From: Manduca sexta
Taxonomy: Eukaryota > Arthropoda > Insecta > Lepidoptera > Sphingidae
Direction of reading: 5' to 3'
DNA length: 64,000 nt
NCBI RefSeq assembly: GCF_014839805.1
Contig: NC_051141.1
Location: forward strand, 10,858,777 to 10,922,776
Position 1 is the first letter of the stretch. Each line of letters begins with the position of its first letter. This document shows positions 63,336 through 64,000 of the stretch, piece after piece. The translations under genes and the position numbers were made by a program. Below the pieces are notes generated by a model. It made no database searches. It saw only the letters and a list, made by a program, of their open reading frames with translations, and was not told the origin of the DNA.

Positions 63336-64000
63336 ACGTGTACATATTATTTCATGACTTCAAAGGTCACATCCACTAATAAAAAGAAAACTCCATAAAA
63401 TCATAAGTATGATGTGGAATTGAATAATATAACCCACAGAGTACGCTGACGTATCTTGCAATGTAAATATGAACACAAATTCGTCTCAAAACAACAATAA
63501 ACGATCTTACCACCGCACTGTTAATCATAACCCCTAGTTACTATGAATATTGTTAATTACAGCGCATTTCATTTTATTTGTATTATATTTGTAACGTCCA
63601 AATTAAACTCATTTTTAAAAGTAATTTATGTATTTGTGAAAATCTAAATAATTTTATGAATAAATGATGCCGGTATATTTTGTCTACTAAAGCAAATTCT
63701 GCGTTAAATAATAGCATAAGCTCGTCAAATTATTGGCTTACTTGAGGTCTCGATAACTATAAATCCGCAGAGCAGCGCGCTCAATGATCCTTTTTTCCAC
63801 CACTAGTTTACTGCTTGGTAGATATTCCAATAGCGAGACCCAAAACGATTTTGTTATTTGAGAAAGCACTCTGAGAACTCAACAGTCTTAAGATTTTGAG
63901 ATGCAACACAAATTAAAAAACAGTTTTCTTAAAGACACTGGTAACCATAAGCACGTAATTATTTCAGTCATTGATGATAATATAAATTGTGCGAAAGTAC
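63336..64000. other. Right-edge flank, nothing recognisable
   Basis: AT-rich sequence up to the window edge without a supported exon. Confidence 0.4.

Noticed and set aside
1..64000. CRISPR arrays, operons, prophage or bacterial mobile elements
   Set aside because: The window is eukaryotic: spliced genes, no spaced direct-repeat arrays and no polycistronic layout.

Overview
This is a eukaryotic, AT-rich, intron-rich window. It almost certainly comes from a butterfly or moth (Lepidoptera). Coding is split into short exons with GT-AG introns, and the gaps carry repeats of kinds widespread in Lepidoptera: a tRNA-derived SINE, degenerate LINE 3' ends, an R1-clade reverse-transcriptase tail and several MITEs. 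There are no operons, CRISPR arrays, rRNA genes or convincing tRNA genes.

Layout, left to right. 1-2.8 kb: no gene seen. 2.83-10.33 kb (+): a 13-exon SLC5-family sodium/solute symporter (about 605 aa), complete except for a one-base frameshift in a T-run of exon 1. 10.3-15.6 kb: intergenic, with SINE and LINE debris and one orphan exon-like stretch. 15.63-18.48 kb (-): nine exons of an SLC24 (NCKX-type) Na+/Ca2+-K+ exchanger; a probable first exon lies far upstream near 24.4 kb in a GC-richer, promoter-like stretch. 29.33-34.16 kb (+): a second, complete 11-exon SLC24 paralogue (528 aa). The two exchangers are therefore a head-to-head inverted duplicate pair. 37.52-42.16 kb (-): a three-exon gene for a 236-aa secreted protein of unknown function. 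43.2-55.0 kb: a long stretch with no gene seen, only repeats. 55.03-63.12 kb (-): a seven-exon, 1025-aa, seven-zinc-finger nuclear protein that I assign to MEP-1 (MOG interacting and ectopic P-granules protein 1), with a promoter-like GC-rich stretch just upstream.

The genes do not form an obvious pathway. Three are membrane transporters (one SLC5, two SLC24), one is secreted and one is a chromatin-associated regulator. No new multi-gene system is visible. The points most worth checking are the SLC5 frameshift, intron and loop divergence between the inverted SLC24 copies (plus an acidic-residue substitution they share), the uncharacterised secreted protein, and mobile elements whose target-site duplications or nested insertion can be read directly. 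All exon joins were made by eye from splice sites and reading phase, without transcript data.
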